Below are positions 1-8,424 of a stretch of 64,000 nucleotides of DNA, in pieces (the first letter of the stretch is position 1; the number at the start of each line of letters is the position of its first letter). The stretch covers positions 1 to 64,000 of the forward strand of contig NZ_JANFNH010000019.1 in assembly GCF_024436055.1 (NCBI RefSeq). Reading direction: 5' to 3'. The translations under genes and the position numbers were made by a program. This DNA comes from Streptantibioticus rubrisoli. GTDB lineage: Bacteria; Actinomycetota; Actinomycetes; Streptomycetales; Streptomycetaceae. The notes below the pieces were generated by a model. It was not told the DNA's origin, did no database searches, and saw only the letters and a list, made by a program, of their open reading frames with translations.

Positions 1-715
1 TCTTGATCTCGTCGAACATCAGCGCCGTGCCCACCGTCCGAAACGCGGCGAGGGCCTCCGCCTCCGGCAGCTCAAGAGTCCCGGGCCACCGACGCAGCAC
101 CGCTGCGGCAATCTCCTCGATGTACGCGCCGCTGTAGCCGTCCTCGGGCCCCGGCCAGCTGTGCGCCGCGGCGAACAGCGAGCGGGCGAAGCGGTCGATC
201 TGCACCCCGGCATCGTTGAAGTAGTACTCCCGCGACACATCCGCACCCGCGGCCTCGAGCAGCCGAGCAAGCACGTCACCCACCACCGCCCACCGGGCCC
301 CTCCGATGTGCACCGGCCCGGTGGGATTCGCCGAGACGAACTCCAAATTCAACCGAAGGCCGCCGAGCCGGTCCGTACGGCCATAGGCGTCACCGGCCAG
401 GACGATGTCGCGCGCCAGGGTGCCTATCGCCGAGTTTTCCAGCGTGATGTTGAGGAATCCGGGTCCCGCGACTTCGGCCTTAGCGACTCCGTCGGCCGCG
501 CTCACCAGTGGGGCCAGCACTTCGGCAACGGCACGGGCGGACAGACCGGCGGACTTGGAGAGTTGCATCGCAACGTTCGTCGAGTAGTCGCCATGGCGAC
601 GGTGGCGAGGGCGCTCCACACGGATCTCCTCGGGCACCTCTGCCGAGATGCGTCCGGACTGGATGGCCAGGTGAACGCCGTCGGAGATGACGGCCGCGAG
701 ATCTGCTGGAGTCAC
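1..715 (-). CDS. argS: Arginyl-tRNA synthetase, N-terminal part (runs off window)
   Basis: Charges tRNA-Arg with arginine in the cytoplasm. About 238 codons are visible, read leftwards from a GTG at 715; the rest lies outside the window. The first ~100 residues match the ArgS-specific N-terminal tRNA-binding (Add-1) domain. The class I catalytic domain follows, with NPTGPVHIGG and REYYFNDAG, and then ADVSREYY-type Rossmann sequence. The HIGH signature reads HIGG, which I recall as usual for actinobacterial ArgS rather than a defect. No competing start with the right N-terminus is visible. Streptomycetes may carry a second argS, and an accessory setting could fit that, but the window cannot settle it. 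Confidence 0.93.
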   Translation of the reverse strand, partial: MTPADLAAVISDGVHLAIQSGRISAEVPEEIRVERPRHRRHGDYSTNVAMQLSKSAGLSARAVAEVLAPLVSAADGVAKAEVAGPGFLNITLENSAIGTLARDIVLAGDAYGRTDRLGGLRLNLEFVSANPTGPVHIGGARWAVVGDVLARLLEAAGADVSREYYFNDAGVQIDRFARSLFAAAHSWPGPEDGYSGAYIEEIAAAVLRRWPGTLELPEAEALAAFRTVGTALMFDEIK

Positions 716-1505
716 GGCCGCGACGCTACCGGGGCGGACATCATCGCAGACACCGATTAATTGGGCGGAGCCTCAGCCTCCCCGCACCACCCCATCGCCC
801 ACGGCGATCCCCTCCTCGACGCGGGCGGCCGCCCCAGTGCGCAGCAGGGCCGCCGACTCGGGCGGACGCGGCGGCGCCGTATGCGGGCGACGTCGCCGAT
901 GGCGGCGAGCGCGGCGGAGCCGAAACCGGCAAGGCACACGCCACGGACGCGTACGCGGCGCGCCATGAACCCCCCCGAAACGGTACGGATCCGCAGTCGG
1001 TAACACGGACGACAGCACTCGCCGCTGAGTCAGAAGAACGCCTCGCCGAGGCAACAGGCCAGGTCGGTCCCCCTCCCAGACCGCAGCCGGTCACGACCGA
1101 CCCTTCCAACTGCCGCCGTTCCACCACCGTCTGTTTCACGGAACCGCGGTCAGATCCTTGAAAATCTCCTGCCCGCTCTTCGTCCTAGTTGGTTGCGAAC
1201 TCAACAGGGGATTGTCCAACTCATAGACGGCGTGTACCGACAACCGCACCACCATGCCACTGTGGCTGGTCTCGCGGCGTGGAAGCAATCCTGGTCAGCG
1301 CGTGCCTGCGTGGGGTGCCGTGCTCGAAGAGTGCCACACCGCACTGATCGCCCGGGCTCTCCTACCTCTCGGTCACCCCGACGATCCGCGCCTCACAGTG
1401 CGACCCCCGCAATTCAGGGCCCTCACGTGCCGCCCGCCGTACCGGGAGGCTCCGCTGCGATGGTGGTTGAACGGAGGCGATGAGCACGCTTCCGCGCGGT
1501 GCCCG
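716..1505. other. Intergenic stretch without a supportable gene
   Basis: Nearly 800 bases between the argS start and the 3' end of the DUF1963-type gene. Several open frames cross it on both strands, but none has a recognisable domain, good start context or consistent codon bias. A minus-strand frame near 773-860 (reading EEGIAVGDGVVRGG) has some protein character and may be a gene remnant. The argS promoter should lie in the first part. Confidence 0.5.
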
Positions 1506-2399
1506 TTATTGGGTGAAGTACAGCGCCCGGTGCCGTGGGTCCGCGGAGCAGACGTAGATTCCGGCTTCCGCGACGTCGTCCACCCGGAAGCCGGTTGCCT
1601 CCCGGGTGAGCGTGAACTCCTCGGTCCCCCAGACCAGGTGCTGTCCGGTCACCGTGTCGAGATACGTGTGCGGGTTCTCTGATATGAGCGGCAGGCCCTC
1701 GTAAGAGTCCACTTGGAGCAGCAGGACGAGAGGCGCGGCGCACTCGGGGCAGTGCAGGCTCTCGGGCATGTCGCTGGAGGCCCAGGACTTGCTTCCGCCG
1801 ACCTTCCAGCCGTCCGTCAGGCTCTCGCCCCAGTACAGATCGCGCAACTCCTCCGAGTTCTCCAACTGTTGCCGAAGGTCGGCGGGCAGCTCCTCCCACC
1901 AGGGATACTCCACGACCCGCTCGGGGTGCACGGCGCACGGCCGGGGGACCTCGTCCCACTCAGCGTCCCAGTGCTCCCAGGGGTCGGGCTGCGCCGTAGG
2001 CTCATGGACGACCTCGCTGGAGCGCCGCCAGAAGACGCGGCAGTCCTTGCCCAGGAACGACGGCTCCGGCAGGTCATGCGGCTCGGGACACCACACGATC
2101 TGCACCACGTCACTGCCCTTGGGGAAGGCGATCTCCGGGACGTCGGCGGCGTACAACTGGGCCACGGACACCATCGGCACCGCGTCGACCGCACTTCCGT
2201 GGTCCGCGTCCCCACAGTGCGGCCAGGGCTCGTCGACCGGCCAGAGCATCGGACCGCCGACATGGCTTTCCCGTATGCCGGGGTTGCCGCGTCGCGGACG
2301 GAGCCTGACGACGGTGCGGGCGAACGAGGAAAGCCCCGGCATGGCTGCCAGAAGGCGAGCCAAGTCGTCCGTTTCGCGGACCTGCGCAGTATCGTGCAT
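1506..2399 (-). CDS. DUF1963/YwqG-like protein
   Basis: 297-residue cytoplasmic protein of unknown function. VGGPMLWP followed by a proline/tryptophan-rich stretch near residues 45-60 is typical of DUF1963 (YwqG) proteins. A CPEC pair (with C-S-A-D-P near the C-terminus) may bind metal. The start is the ATG at 2399 giving MHDTAQVRE; the frame stays open upstream to 2822 but those residues look non-coding. A partial second copy of the last ~95 residues, broken by a frameshift, lies at 28093-28380. The family is scattered in streptomycetes and has no agreed role. Confidence 0.8.
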   Translation of the reverse strand: MHDTAQVRETDDLARLLAAMPGLSSFARTVVRLRPRRGNPGIRESHVGGPMLWPVDEPWPHCGDADHGSAVDAVPMVSVAQLYAADVPEIAFPKGSDVVQIVWCPEPHDLPEPSFLGKDCRVFWRRSSEVVHEPTAQPDPWEHWDAEWDEVPRPCAVHPERVVEYPWWEELPADLRQQLENSEELRDLYWGESLTDGWKVGGSKSWASSDMPESLHCPECAAPLVLLLQVDSYEGLPLISENPHTYLDTVTGQHLVWGTEEFTLTREATGFRVDDVAEAGIYVCSADPRHRALYFTQ

Positions 2400-2888
2400 G
2401 CGTGAATTCTCGCGGACACCACTGACATTGACCGAGTGCGGGCGCGACAACGGCTGGGTCCCGCACCCAACCATTGACCGCACCGGATCCACCTCAGGCG
2501 CGGCTTCCGTGACGCGATCTACGCACGGGCTCTTTGTAGTAGCCGATGAGTCCTCCCCGGTCCTAGGCATAGAAGGTGGCGCCCGTTTGTCCCTGGGCGC
2601 TGGGCCGGAGGGCGTTGATGGTCCCGTCGTGTGCGGTAGGCGACGGCGCCCGTGTGCGTACCGACCGGGGCGGAGACGAGGAGGGTGACCCCGTGGTCGC
2701 AGTCCCGGCTGGCCATCAACAAACATCAGCGAGCGGAGGGGAGAACCCGGTTCGATGGCTCCGGCGGGTCTCCGCCGGAGCCATCGGCCGTGGCCGCCAA
2801 CAACCGCTGCGCTAGCCGCCACGGTCCATCGCGACCTCGTCAGTCGGCCGGGACCGATCGTGCATTCAGTGTCGAGGCCGCCATGGCT
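2400..2888. other. Intergenic stretch with a strong hairpin
   Basis: No gene is supported here. The long 15-bp hairpin at 2753-2786 (separate entry) is the only clear structure. The promoter of the DUF1963-type gene should lie near 2400-2500. Confidence 0.5.
2753..2786 (-). terminator. 15-bp perfect hairpin, probable terminator
   Basis: CGATGGCTCCGGCGG at 2753-2767 pairs perfectly with its complement at 2772-2786 around a 4-base loop. It lies about 100 bases downstream of the minus-strand His-rich gene ending at 2889. It has no T run, as is common for streptomycete terminators. Confidence 0.7.
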
Positions 2889-3140
2889 TTAGCGCCAGTG
2901 GCCGCGGTCGTGCCACCATCCGCCGCGGCGAAAGTCGCCACGGTCGTGCCACCATCCGCCGCGGCGAAAGTCGTCACGGTCGTGGCGCCAGCCGGGGTGG
3001 TGCCTCCATCCGTCATCGCAGTTGCGGTAGTGACAGCCATGTTCGTGGCCGGACTCTGAGGCGGAAGCGGGAAGTGCGCCCGCTCCGATCAGGGCGCCAG
3101 CCATTAGCACGGCGGCGATGATGTGCTTTCGGTAGGACAT
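2889..3140 (-). CDS. Small secreted His/Arg/Trp-rich repeat protein
   Basis: 83 residues. A typical Sec signal peptide covers about residues 1-30 (MSYRKHIIAAVLMAG, then an Ala-rich region ending in PASASE). The mature part is short and made of a 12-residue unit of the type GGWWHDRGDFRR, present in three versions. I prefer the ATG at 3140 over the in-frame ATG at 3158 because AAGGGA lies about 9 bases upstream of it. His, Trp and Arg enrichment suggests metal or polyanion binding at the cell surface; that is inference only. No family is recognised. The gene stands alone with a strong hairpin downstream. Confidence 0.65.
   Translation of the reverse strand: MSYRKHIIAAVLMAGALIGAGALPASASESGHEHGCHYRNCDDGWRHHPGWRHDRDDFRRGGWWHDRGDFRRGGWWHDRGHWR
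2901..3000. repeat. 36-bp tandem repeat inside the His-rich gene
   Basis: The unit beginning CGGTCGTGCCACCATCC occurs twice almost identically with a 36-base period, followed by a partial diverged third unit. It encodes the 12-residue repeat of the small secreted protein. The near-identity of the two complete units points to a recent duplication. Confidence 0.75.
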
Positions 3141-3968
3141 ACCAGAGATTCCCTTCATGGCCGGATGCGGCGAGAGCCTCGCCGATCACGATGCGGAACT
3201 GTCGGCGATCGCCGATGAAGGGAATACTCCGAGCAAATACGTCAAAGTACCGGTTAACGCTCCGTAGATTGCCAAACCGAAACAACGTCCGCTTTTCGTT
3301 CCAGCATCGTTAGACGCGGAGTGTCGCTGCCGCTGGCTGACAGACGTGTGCTCGTGATCCGCCGGACGCGGACTGCGCGGCAGGAAATGGTCCCCGGCGG
3401 CGCTCTCATCCTTGCCGGGTGTGCCCAGCCCCCTCAGCTGTTCACGACCGCCGAACCAGGCCGCGCCGCTGACCCGCGCTGCCCACGCCACCGAGGACGG
3501 CGAGCAGCCGATCGGGCATGCGCGGAATCATCGAGATGGTAACCCCATCGGCATGCTACCGAAAGGGAGTTGAGGAATTCTCTCACCTTCGGCGTCGGTC
3601 GTGGTGCCATGGCCTCGGTTGATCTGGGGGGTGACAGGGAGGTTTTGCATCTGAGAGCAGCTGGGATACGGACTCGCCAATGCTGGCGATGGCGCGGATC
3701 CAGCTGTCGGCTGGTTTCCGAGCCATGACCCACTCGCCCGATGCCAGGGCTGGTGGTTCTGCCGCTGGTGATGGAGGGAGCGGCGGCGACCGGCCCGGAG
3801 GCAGCACGACTTCGATCAAGACAGTCAGGGGCTTACCAGCAATCTGCCGGGGTCGGCCGTAGCCGGGCCTGTGGTGAGCGAATTGGCGTGTCGATACAGG
3901 AGGTTGGGGTGGCAATTCGTTGCCGAGTCGCTGCACGAAGATGCTTTCCGGTGCCCGGACGACCGCCA
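3141..3968. other. Stretch without a supportable gene
   Basis: Open frames on both strands are short and unrecognisable. A minus-strand frame around 3583-3800 reads protein-like (KPADSWIRAIASIGESVSQLL) and may be the remnant of a lost gene. A minus-strand frame at 3186-3491 ends in a hydrophobic tract but has no start context. The promoter of the His-rich gene should lie just above 3140. Confidence 0.4.
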
Positions 3969-4170
3969 TCAACCGCAGCCGCTATACAGAGACCGGCGCG
4001 CTCAACTGGCCAGCCCGGCATCGACCAATACGTGGTCCCCGGCGGGGGGCTGGACTCCTTCGCCTACCGCTTGGAACTGACCGGCCACAGCCGCGTTTTC
4101 GAGGTCGGCCAACCCACAACCCAGCAGTGGAAGCGGATACGGCTGACCGCGACGCAGACGGCTCGACCGC
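3969..4170 (+). pseudogene. Remnant of a class I SAM-dependent methyltransferase (TIGR00027/leucine carboxyl methyltransferase type)
   Basis: About 50 codons around 4017-4163 read GIDQYVVPGGGLDSFAYRL followed by RVFEVGQPTTQQWKR. This matches the SAM-binding motif I and the following acidic strand of TIGR00027-type methyltransferases, which normally have V-V-L-G-A-G-L-D and F-E-V-D-x-P. A piece just upstream in another frame (SRYTE) fits the same family, so a frameshift separates them. A complete protein would have about 270-300 residues; the N- and C-terminal parts are missing. It is a dead fragment. Confidence 0.6.
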
Positions 4171-4622
4171 ACGTGCAAGCCGCGGGGTGTTGGCGAAGAA
4201 AGACTCCCCGGTTATTCCAGGGTGCTCATCATCCACCGGCGGACGGCAGGATCCCGGTGGCGCAGGGCGAGTTTGAGGAAGTCGACCAGGTGCTCCCGGT
4301 GCACGTCCATGCGCGTGGCTTTGTGCGCGAGAACGGGAGTCGTTTGTCGGTGTCCCGACCGTGCCGGTGCTCGCGGGATGGGCGCAATGCCACCCTGACT
4401 GAACCTGGCGGAGGCACTTGATAGTGCGTCAACTGACTGACGGACAGGGGCGCGTCCAGGCGCATAACCCTCTGCGTAGCCGTCGCCCTCTGCCGCTGAA
4501 GAGTACAGGCCGCATCTTGCTGTCGACCAGAACCACATTTCGCGAGGGCTTCTTCGGACGTGGCCTTGAGTCTGGCAAGGCAGCGTGCCGATAAGGCCGG
4601 AGGGGACATCCTGAGTCGGCCG
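4171..4622. other. Decayed stretch with an unrecognised C-terminal coding fragment
   Basis: A minus-strand frame ending at 4212 closes with MDVHREHLVDFLKLALRHRD and a further dozen residues. It has a clear protein-like composition and its own stop, so it is probably the 3' end of a lost gene, but I do not recognise the family. The rest up to the MFS gene shows nothing. Confidence 0.35.
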
Positions 4623-5873
4623 CTAGCAAGGCAGTTCGGCATGCCGCAGGGACGGGGCGCACAGTCCGATGCCAGATCCGAGCGCCACGATGGCGGCGCT
4701 GGCGGTGAACACTGGTCGTGTTCCCCAGGCGGCGATGGCTGCGCCGGTGAGGGGATATGTCAGTGGGCCGATGCCGAGTGAAAATAAGCTGGACACGGCG
4801 GTGATCCGGCCGAAATATGCTGGATCGGCGGCCGTCTGCAGGAGCGCCGAGCCTAGCGCGCTGTTGAGTCCGGCGGTGAGTCCGATGCCGATGGCGACCC
4901 CGACGGCGACAGCCAGTGACGGCACGAAGGCGAGCGCGGCGAGCGCGGTGGCGCTGAGGGCCAGGCACCCTTGCTGAACCAGCCCGGCGTGCGGGATCCG
5001 GCCGCGTACGGCCAGAACGAGGGCGGCAGTGGCCGCGCCGCCGCCGAAGCCGCCGACGATCCAGCCGAGCCCGGCGGCACCCCAGCCGCGTTCACCGGTC
5101 AGCAGGGTCACGCCGATGTTCAGCGGGCCGGTGAAGCCCATTTCACTGATCGTCAGGACGAGTACCAGCAGGGCGAGTACTCGATTGCGGCGGATGTGCC
5201 GCAGACCGGCGGCCAAGTCCTGCCAGGGGGTGCTCGCAGCGGCGGCGCGGTGGTGGTCTGGGAGAGGCACCATTCGCACGGTGATCAGCAACGGCAGTGA
5301 CACGGCGAACAGCGTCCCGGCGACGGCGAAGGCCACTGGCGAGCCGCCCAGCGCCATGGCCAGTCCCCCGAGGAGCGAACCCCCAATAGTGGCCACCCTC
5401 GATGCCAGACCTCGCAGGCCCTGCACCCGGGCCAGTTGGTCCAGGGTGGTAATACGCGCTGGCAGAGCGCCGACCGCCGGTAGGAACAGGGCATCCACGG
5501 TGCCGAAGACCAGCCCCACCACCATCAGCAGCCACACACGGGGGTGGGCCACCGCCAGCACTCCTGCCACCGCCAGGATCACCACGCAGCGCATCAGATC
5601 GCTACCGATCACCACTTTGCGAGGACCGAACCGGTCGGCGACCACTCCACCGCCGAGCATGAGCACCGCCCTTGGCACTGATGCGGCGGCGAGCACCAGC
5701 CCTGCCTGTGCCGGGCTACCGGCGCGGGTGGCCGCCCAGGACAGGGTGAGGAAGTAGACGTTGTCGCCCAGCAGCGAGGCGACGAACGCGCCCAGCCAGC
5801 GCAGCACGTTCGGGTCCCGATGGGCGGGCGGTAAGTCCGGTGGTGCCTGCAGCGTGGTCGCTGTCGCAGTCAC
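4623..5873 (-). CDS. MFS transporter, probable drug/metabolite exporter
   Basis: 416-residue inner-membrane protein with about 12 predicted membrane segments. The conserved loop between segments 2 and 3 reads G-G-G-V-V-A-D-R-F-G-P-R-K, the MFS motif A. It resembles the EntS/MFS_3 drug:H+ antiporter group. I chose the GTG at 5873 because a perfect GAGGAGG lies 6 bases upstream; the ATG at 5906 would overlap the regulator and has no such site. It begins 10 bases after the ArsR-type gene, so the two form an operon and the regulator probably controls export. The substrate is unknown. Confidence 0.88.
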   Translation of the reverse strand: MTATATTLQAPPDLPPAHRDPNVLRWLGAFVASLLGDNVYFLTLSWAATRAGSPAQAGLVLAAASVPRAVLMLGGGVVADRFGPRKVVIGSDLMRCVVILAVAGVLAVAHPRVWLLMVVGLVFGTVDALFLPAVGALPARITTLDQLARVQGLRGLASRVATIGGSLLGGLAMALGGSPVAFAVAGTLFAVSLPLLITVRMVPLPDHHRAAAASTPWQDLAAGLRHIRRNRVLALLVLVLTISEMGFTGPLNIGVTLLTGERGWGAAGLGWIVGGFGGGAATAALVLAVRGRIPHAGLVQQGCLALSATALAALAFVPSLAVAVGVAIGIGLTAGLNSALGSALLQTAADPAYFGRITAVSSLFSLGIGPLTYPLTGAAIAAWGTRPVFTASAAIVALGSGIGLCAPSLRHAELPC

Positions 5874-5883
5874 TGACGCCTCC

Positions 5884-6474
5884 TCAAGGCCGGTAGGGGA
5901 ATCCATAAAGATGGAGTGCGATGTGCTCGCGGCCTTCGGTGTCTCCGGCCGCCTCGGCCGCTCGGCCGCGCTTCTGCCAGCGCCGGACGAGCGCGTGGAT
6001 CTCCTCCCCCAACTCGGCCAACTCAGCGGCCGTCAGCCGTGACAGGTACTCGGAACTGAACGACGCGTCCGTCCACTCCTTCGGCCACGCCGCCTGCTGG
6101 TCGAGGTAGGCGCCGTGCCATTCGGCGCGCGTCGCGAGCAACTGCCGGGTCACCTGGCCGACCACCGCCGCACCCTCCGGATCACCAACGAAGTCAGAAC
6201 TGCGGAAGCTCCAGCCCTTCTCGGAGGCCGGCTTCCACCACCGCTCACGCGCGTCCGTGCTCAGCTCCGGTGCCTCGACGATGAATCCGTGCGCCGCCAT
6301 CTTCCGCAGGTGGTAGCTGACGAGGGACACCGTTTCCTCGACCTGCTCCGCAAGCTGCGACGCGGTCGCCGAACGCGCTGCGTGCAGCGCCCGGTAGAGC
6401 GCAATTCGCAGTGGGTGCGTGAAGACTTTCAGCGCTTCTAGGTCGGTGACGGTGGGAGTCGGTTCCTTCGCCAT
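5884..6474 (-). CDS. ArsR-type winged-helix transcriptional regulator
   Basis: 196 residues. The N-terminal ~90 residues form a winged HTH (HTH_20/ArsR type: FTHPLRIALYRAL, ATASQLAEQ, VSYHLRKMAAHGFI). The C-terminal half is helical and contains RWWKPAS and a long amphipathic region, as in a common streptomycete group of ArsR-like repressors paired with MFS pumps. It has no ArsR metal-binding cysteine pair, so the ligand is more likely organic. It is transcribed first in an operon with the MFS gene. Two palindromes just upstream (6502-6525) are likely operators. Confidence 0.88.
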   Translation of the reverse strand: MAKEPTPTVTDLEALKVFTHPLRIALYRALHAARSATASQLAEQVEETVSLVSYHLRKMAAHGFIVEAPELSTDARERWWKPASEKGWSFRSSDFVGDPEGAAVVGQVTRQLLATRAEWHGAYLDQQAAWPKEWTDASFSSEYLSRLTAAELAELGEEIHALVRRWQKRGRAAEAAGDTEGREHIALHLYGFPYRP

Positions 6475-6501
6475 GCGCCGAGCCTAGATACGAAGGGAAA
6501 C

Positions 6502-6525
6502 TTGCGCAATAAAAGTTGTGCAACT
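6502..6525. promoter_or_regulatory. Candidate operator of the ArsR-type regulator
   Basis: TTGCGCAA (6502-6509) is a perfect palindrome. AGTTGTGCAACT (6514-6525) is a 5+5 inverted repeat around two bases. Both lie 28-51 bases upstream of the regulator start and share the half-site TTGYGCAA, as expected for autoregulation. This is inference from position and symmetry. Confidence 0.5.
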
Positions 6526-6980
6526 GCCCGTGTGGGTTCCACATCTCGACTACGCCCACTACCACCGACACCGCTCGCGTGATGTCGGCGAACGCAAGCC
6601 GTCCGGCGAGGTCGGTTCGCAGGTAACTGATGCCGTTGCGGCACCGGATGATCGGCGACAAGGCCACGAGTCCTCCCGTCCGACCTGCTGGCTACGCATC
6701 CGCCCACTGCCGGAGGAGGGCCAGGCTTTCCAAGACCGCTGGAACGCGGAAACAGCGGAAACACATCGTGGAACTGGAACGTGTTCCGACACGAAAACGC
6801 AGTCTGGGCAGTCCTGGAACGGCCGCATGAGGACGCGGGCCAAGTGGAGCGGCAGCTGCGCTGTTTCGGCACCGACCCCGTCGAGCTTCCGGACCCCGCC
6901 GCGGGCGTCCTGTGAACGCGGCGGCCCCTGGCGCCACAGCTGTTCGGTGTCCGCGGGCGGGGACTGGCCCCGTACTGAAG
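6526..6980. other. Stretch with one possible gene remnant
   Basis: About 450 bases between the regulator promoter and the IS630 element. A plus-strand frame ending at a TGA near 6915 reads WNWNVFRHENAVWAVLERPH and continues to PDPAAGVL. Its composition is protein-like and it may be the 3' end of a gene, but no start or family is recognisable. Confidence 0.35.
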
Positions 6981-6983
6981 CTA

Positions 6984-8209
6984 GTGCCGCATCAAGCTAC
7001 GTTCGCCCTGTCGTGATGTGTCGCTCAGTTGCTGCGCCGGGAAGTACCAGACGGCCAGAATGATCACGTGGCTGAACGCGTGCGGGTCCGGGAAATTGAT
7101 GACGACGAGGGCAGGCGGTTGCTGCGGATCATCCGCAGAGGCACTGGTTCGGTGGTGACCTGGCGGCGGGCTCAGATGGTGCTGTTATCCGCGCAGGGCA
7201 TGCCCGTGGCGAAGATCGCCGAGGTGACGTTCACCAGCCCGGACCGAGTCCGCGACGTGATCCACAACTTCAACGCGGACGGCTTCGACTCGCTTTATCC
7301 CAAGTACAAGGGTGGTCGGCCGAAGACCTTCACCCTCCCGGAACGCCGGGAGATCAAGAAGATGGCCAAGTCGAAGCCGGCCGAGCACGGCCTGCCCTTC
7401 TCGACCTGGAGCCTGGCCAAGCTGGCCGACTTCCTGGTCGCCGAGGGGGTGGTCGACGACATCAGCCACGAGGGCCTGCGCATCCTGCTCCGTGAGGAGG
7501 GCGTCTCGTTTCAACGCGTGAAGACCTGGAAGACCTCACGAGACCCCGACTACGCGGCCAAGAAGGCCCGTGTCGAACACCTCTACGCGATCGCCGATGG
7601 CGAGGTCATACCGGAGGAAGGCGAGCCCGAAGTCATCTTCTGCGTGGATGAGTTCGGCCCGCTCAACCTCCAGCCGCACCCCGGCCGGCACTGGGCCGAA
7701 CGCGGCGGCAGGCACAAGGACCCCCACCGAGATCCCCGGCCTCGCCGCCGGGCGACCTACACCCGCCCGCACGGGGTCCGGCACTTGTTCGCCGCCTACG
7801 ACCTGGTCAAGGACCAGCTCTACGGGCACATAAAGAAGACCAAGAACAGGTCGAAGTTCCTGGAGTTCTGCCGTTACCTGCGCTCGCTGCACCCGATGGA
7901 CGTACGCATTGCGATCGTCTGCGACAACTACTCACCACACCTGACGACGAGGCGGTGTCAGCGAGTTGGCACGTGGGCGGCGACGAACAACGTGGAGATC
8001 GCCTACACCCCGACCACCAGTTCCTGGCTCAACCGGATCGAGGCCCAGTTCACCGCCCTGCGCTACTTCGCACTGGATGGCACCGACCACGCCAGCCACA
8101 AGGAGCAGGGAAGCATGATCCGTCGCTACATCATCTGGCGGAACAAGCATGCCGCCGACGACCGCCTCCGTGATGTGGTGAACAGGGCGAACGTAGCTTG
8201 ATGCGGCAC
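6984..8209 (+). mobile_element. Complete IS630-family insertion sequence
   Basis: The element is bounded by perfect inverted repeats: GTGCCGCATCAAGCTACG at 6984 onward matches the complement ending at 8209. Counting the flanking bases, the match runs 31 bases (6981-7011 against 8182-8212). TA dinucleotides at 6982-6983 and 8210-8211 fit the TA target duplication of IS630/Tc1 elements. The single transposase gene uses part of the right repeat for its last codons and stop. Both ends and the transposase are intact, so it may be active. Confidence 0.93.
7068..8201 (+). CDS. IS630-family transposase
   Basis: 377 residues from the GTG at 7068 (an in-frame ATG at 7029 is possible but precedes the conserved sequence). 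An N-terminal HTH region (about residues 25-70: TWRRAQMVLLSAQGM, IAEVTFTSPDRVRDVI) is followed by the DDE catalytic domain. The acidic triad is visible as FCVDEFGP, IVCDNYSPHL and SWLNRIEAQF. It performs cut-and-paste transposition into TA. Length and motifs are complete. The stop lies inside the right terminal inverted repeat. Confidence 0.93.
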   Translation: MAERVRVREIDDDEGRRLLRIIRRGTGSVVTWRRAQMVLLSAQGMPVAKIAEVTFTSPDRVRDVIHNFNADGFDSLYPKYKGGRPKTFTLPERREIKKMAKSKPAEHGLPFSTWSLAKLADFLVAEGVVDDISHEGLRILLREEGVSFQRVKTWKTSRDPDYAAKKARVEHLYAIADGEVIPEEGEPEVIFCVDEFGPLNLQPHPGRHWAERGGRHKDPHRDPRPRRRATYTRPHGVRHLFAAYDLVKDQLYGHIKKTKNRSKFLEFCRYLRSLHPMDVRIAIVCDNYSPHLTTRRCQRVGTWAATNNVEIAYTPTTSSWLNRIEAQFTALRYFALDGTDHASHKEQGSMIRRYIIWRNKHAADDRLRDVVNRANVA

Positions 8210-8300
8210 TAGGAGGCGGGGAAGGCCAGGTTTGTGGTGGGACCGGCTCTCCGCATGGGCCACGTGGCTTCGTTCGCGGCGTGCGGACGAAAGGCGGTGG

Positions 8301-8323
8301 CCCCGGGCGAAAGGTGCCCGGGG
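8301..8323 (-). terminator. Hairpin downstream of the S33 peptidase gene
   Basis: CCCCGGGC (8301-8308) pairs with GCCCGGGG (8316-8323) around a 7-base loop, about 100 bases beyond the stop of the minus-strand peptidase gene. Probable terminator without a T run. Confidence 0.55.
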
Positions 8324-8424
8324 TCATCGACCGAAGCTGGCGGTGCCGGGCGATCACGTAGAACGAGTCGCGGTCCAAGATGGGGGCGGCCGCGGCCCAT
8401 CGTGTACGCATGGTGGGAAGTCAG

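Noticed and set aside
161-760. Long plus-strand open frame of 199 codons
   Set aside because: It lies opposite argS; the minus strand encodes clear ArgS motifs, so this frame is a GC-rich shadow.
3186-3491. Minus-strand frame with a hydrophobic C-terminus, possible membrane protein
   Set aside because: No start context, no family, and poor codon bias in its first half.
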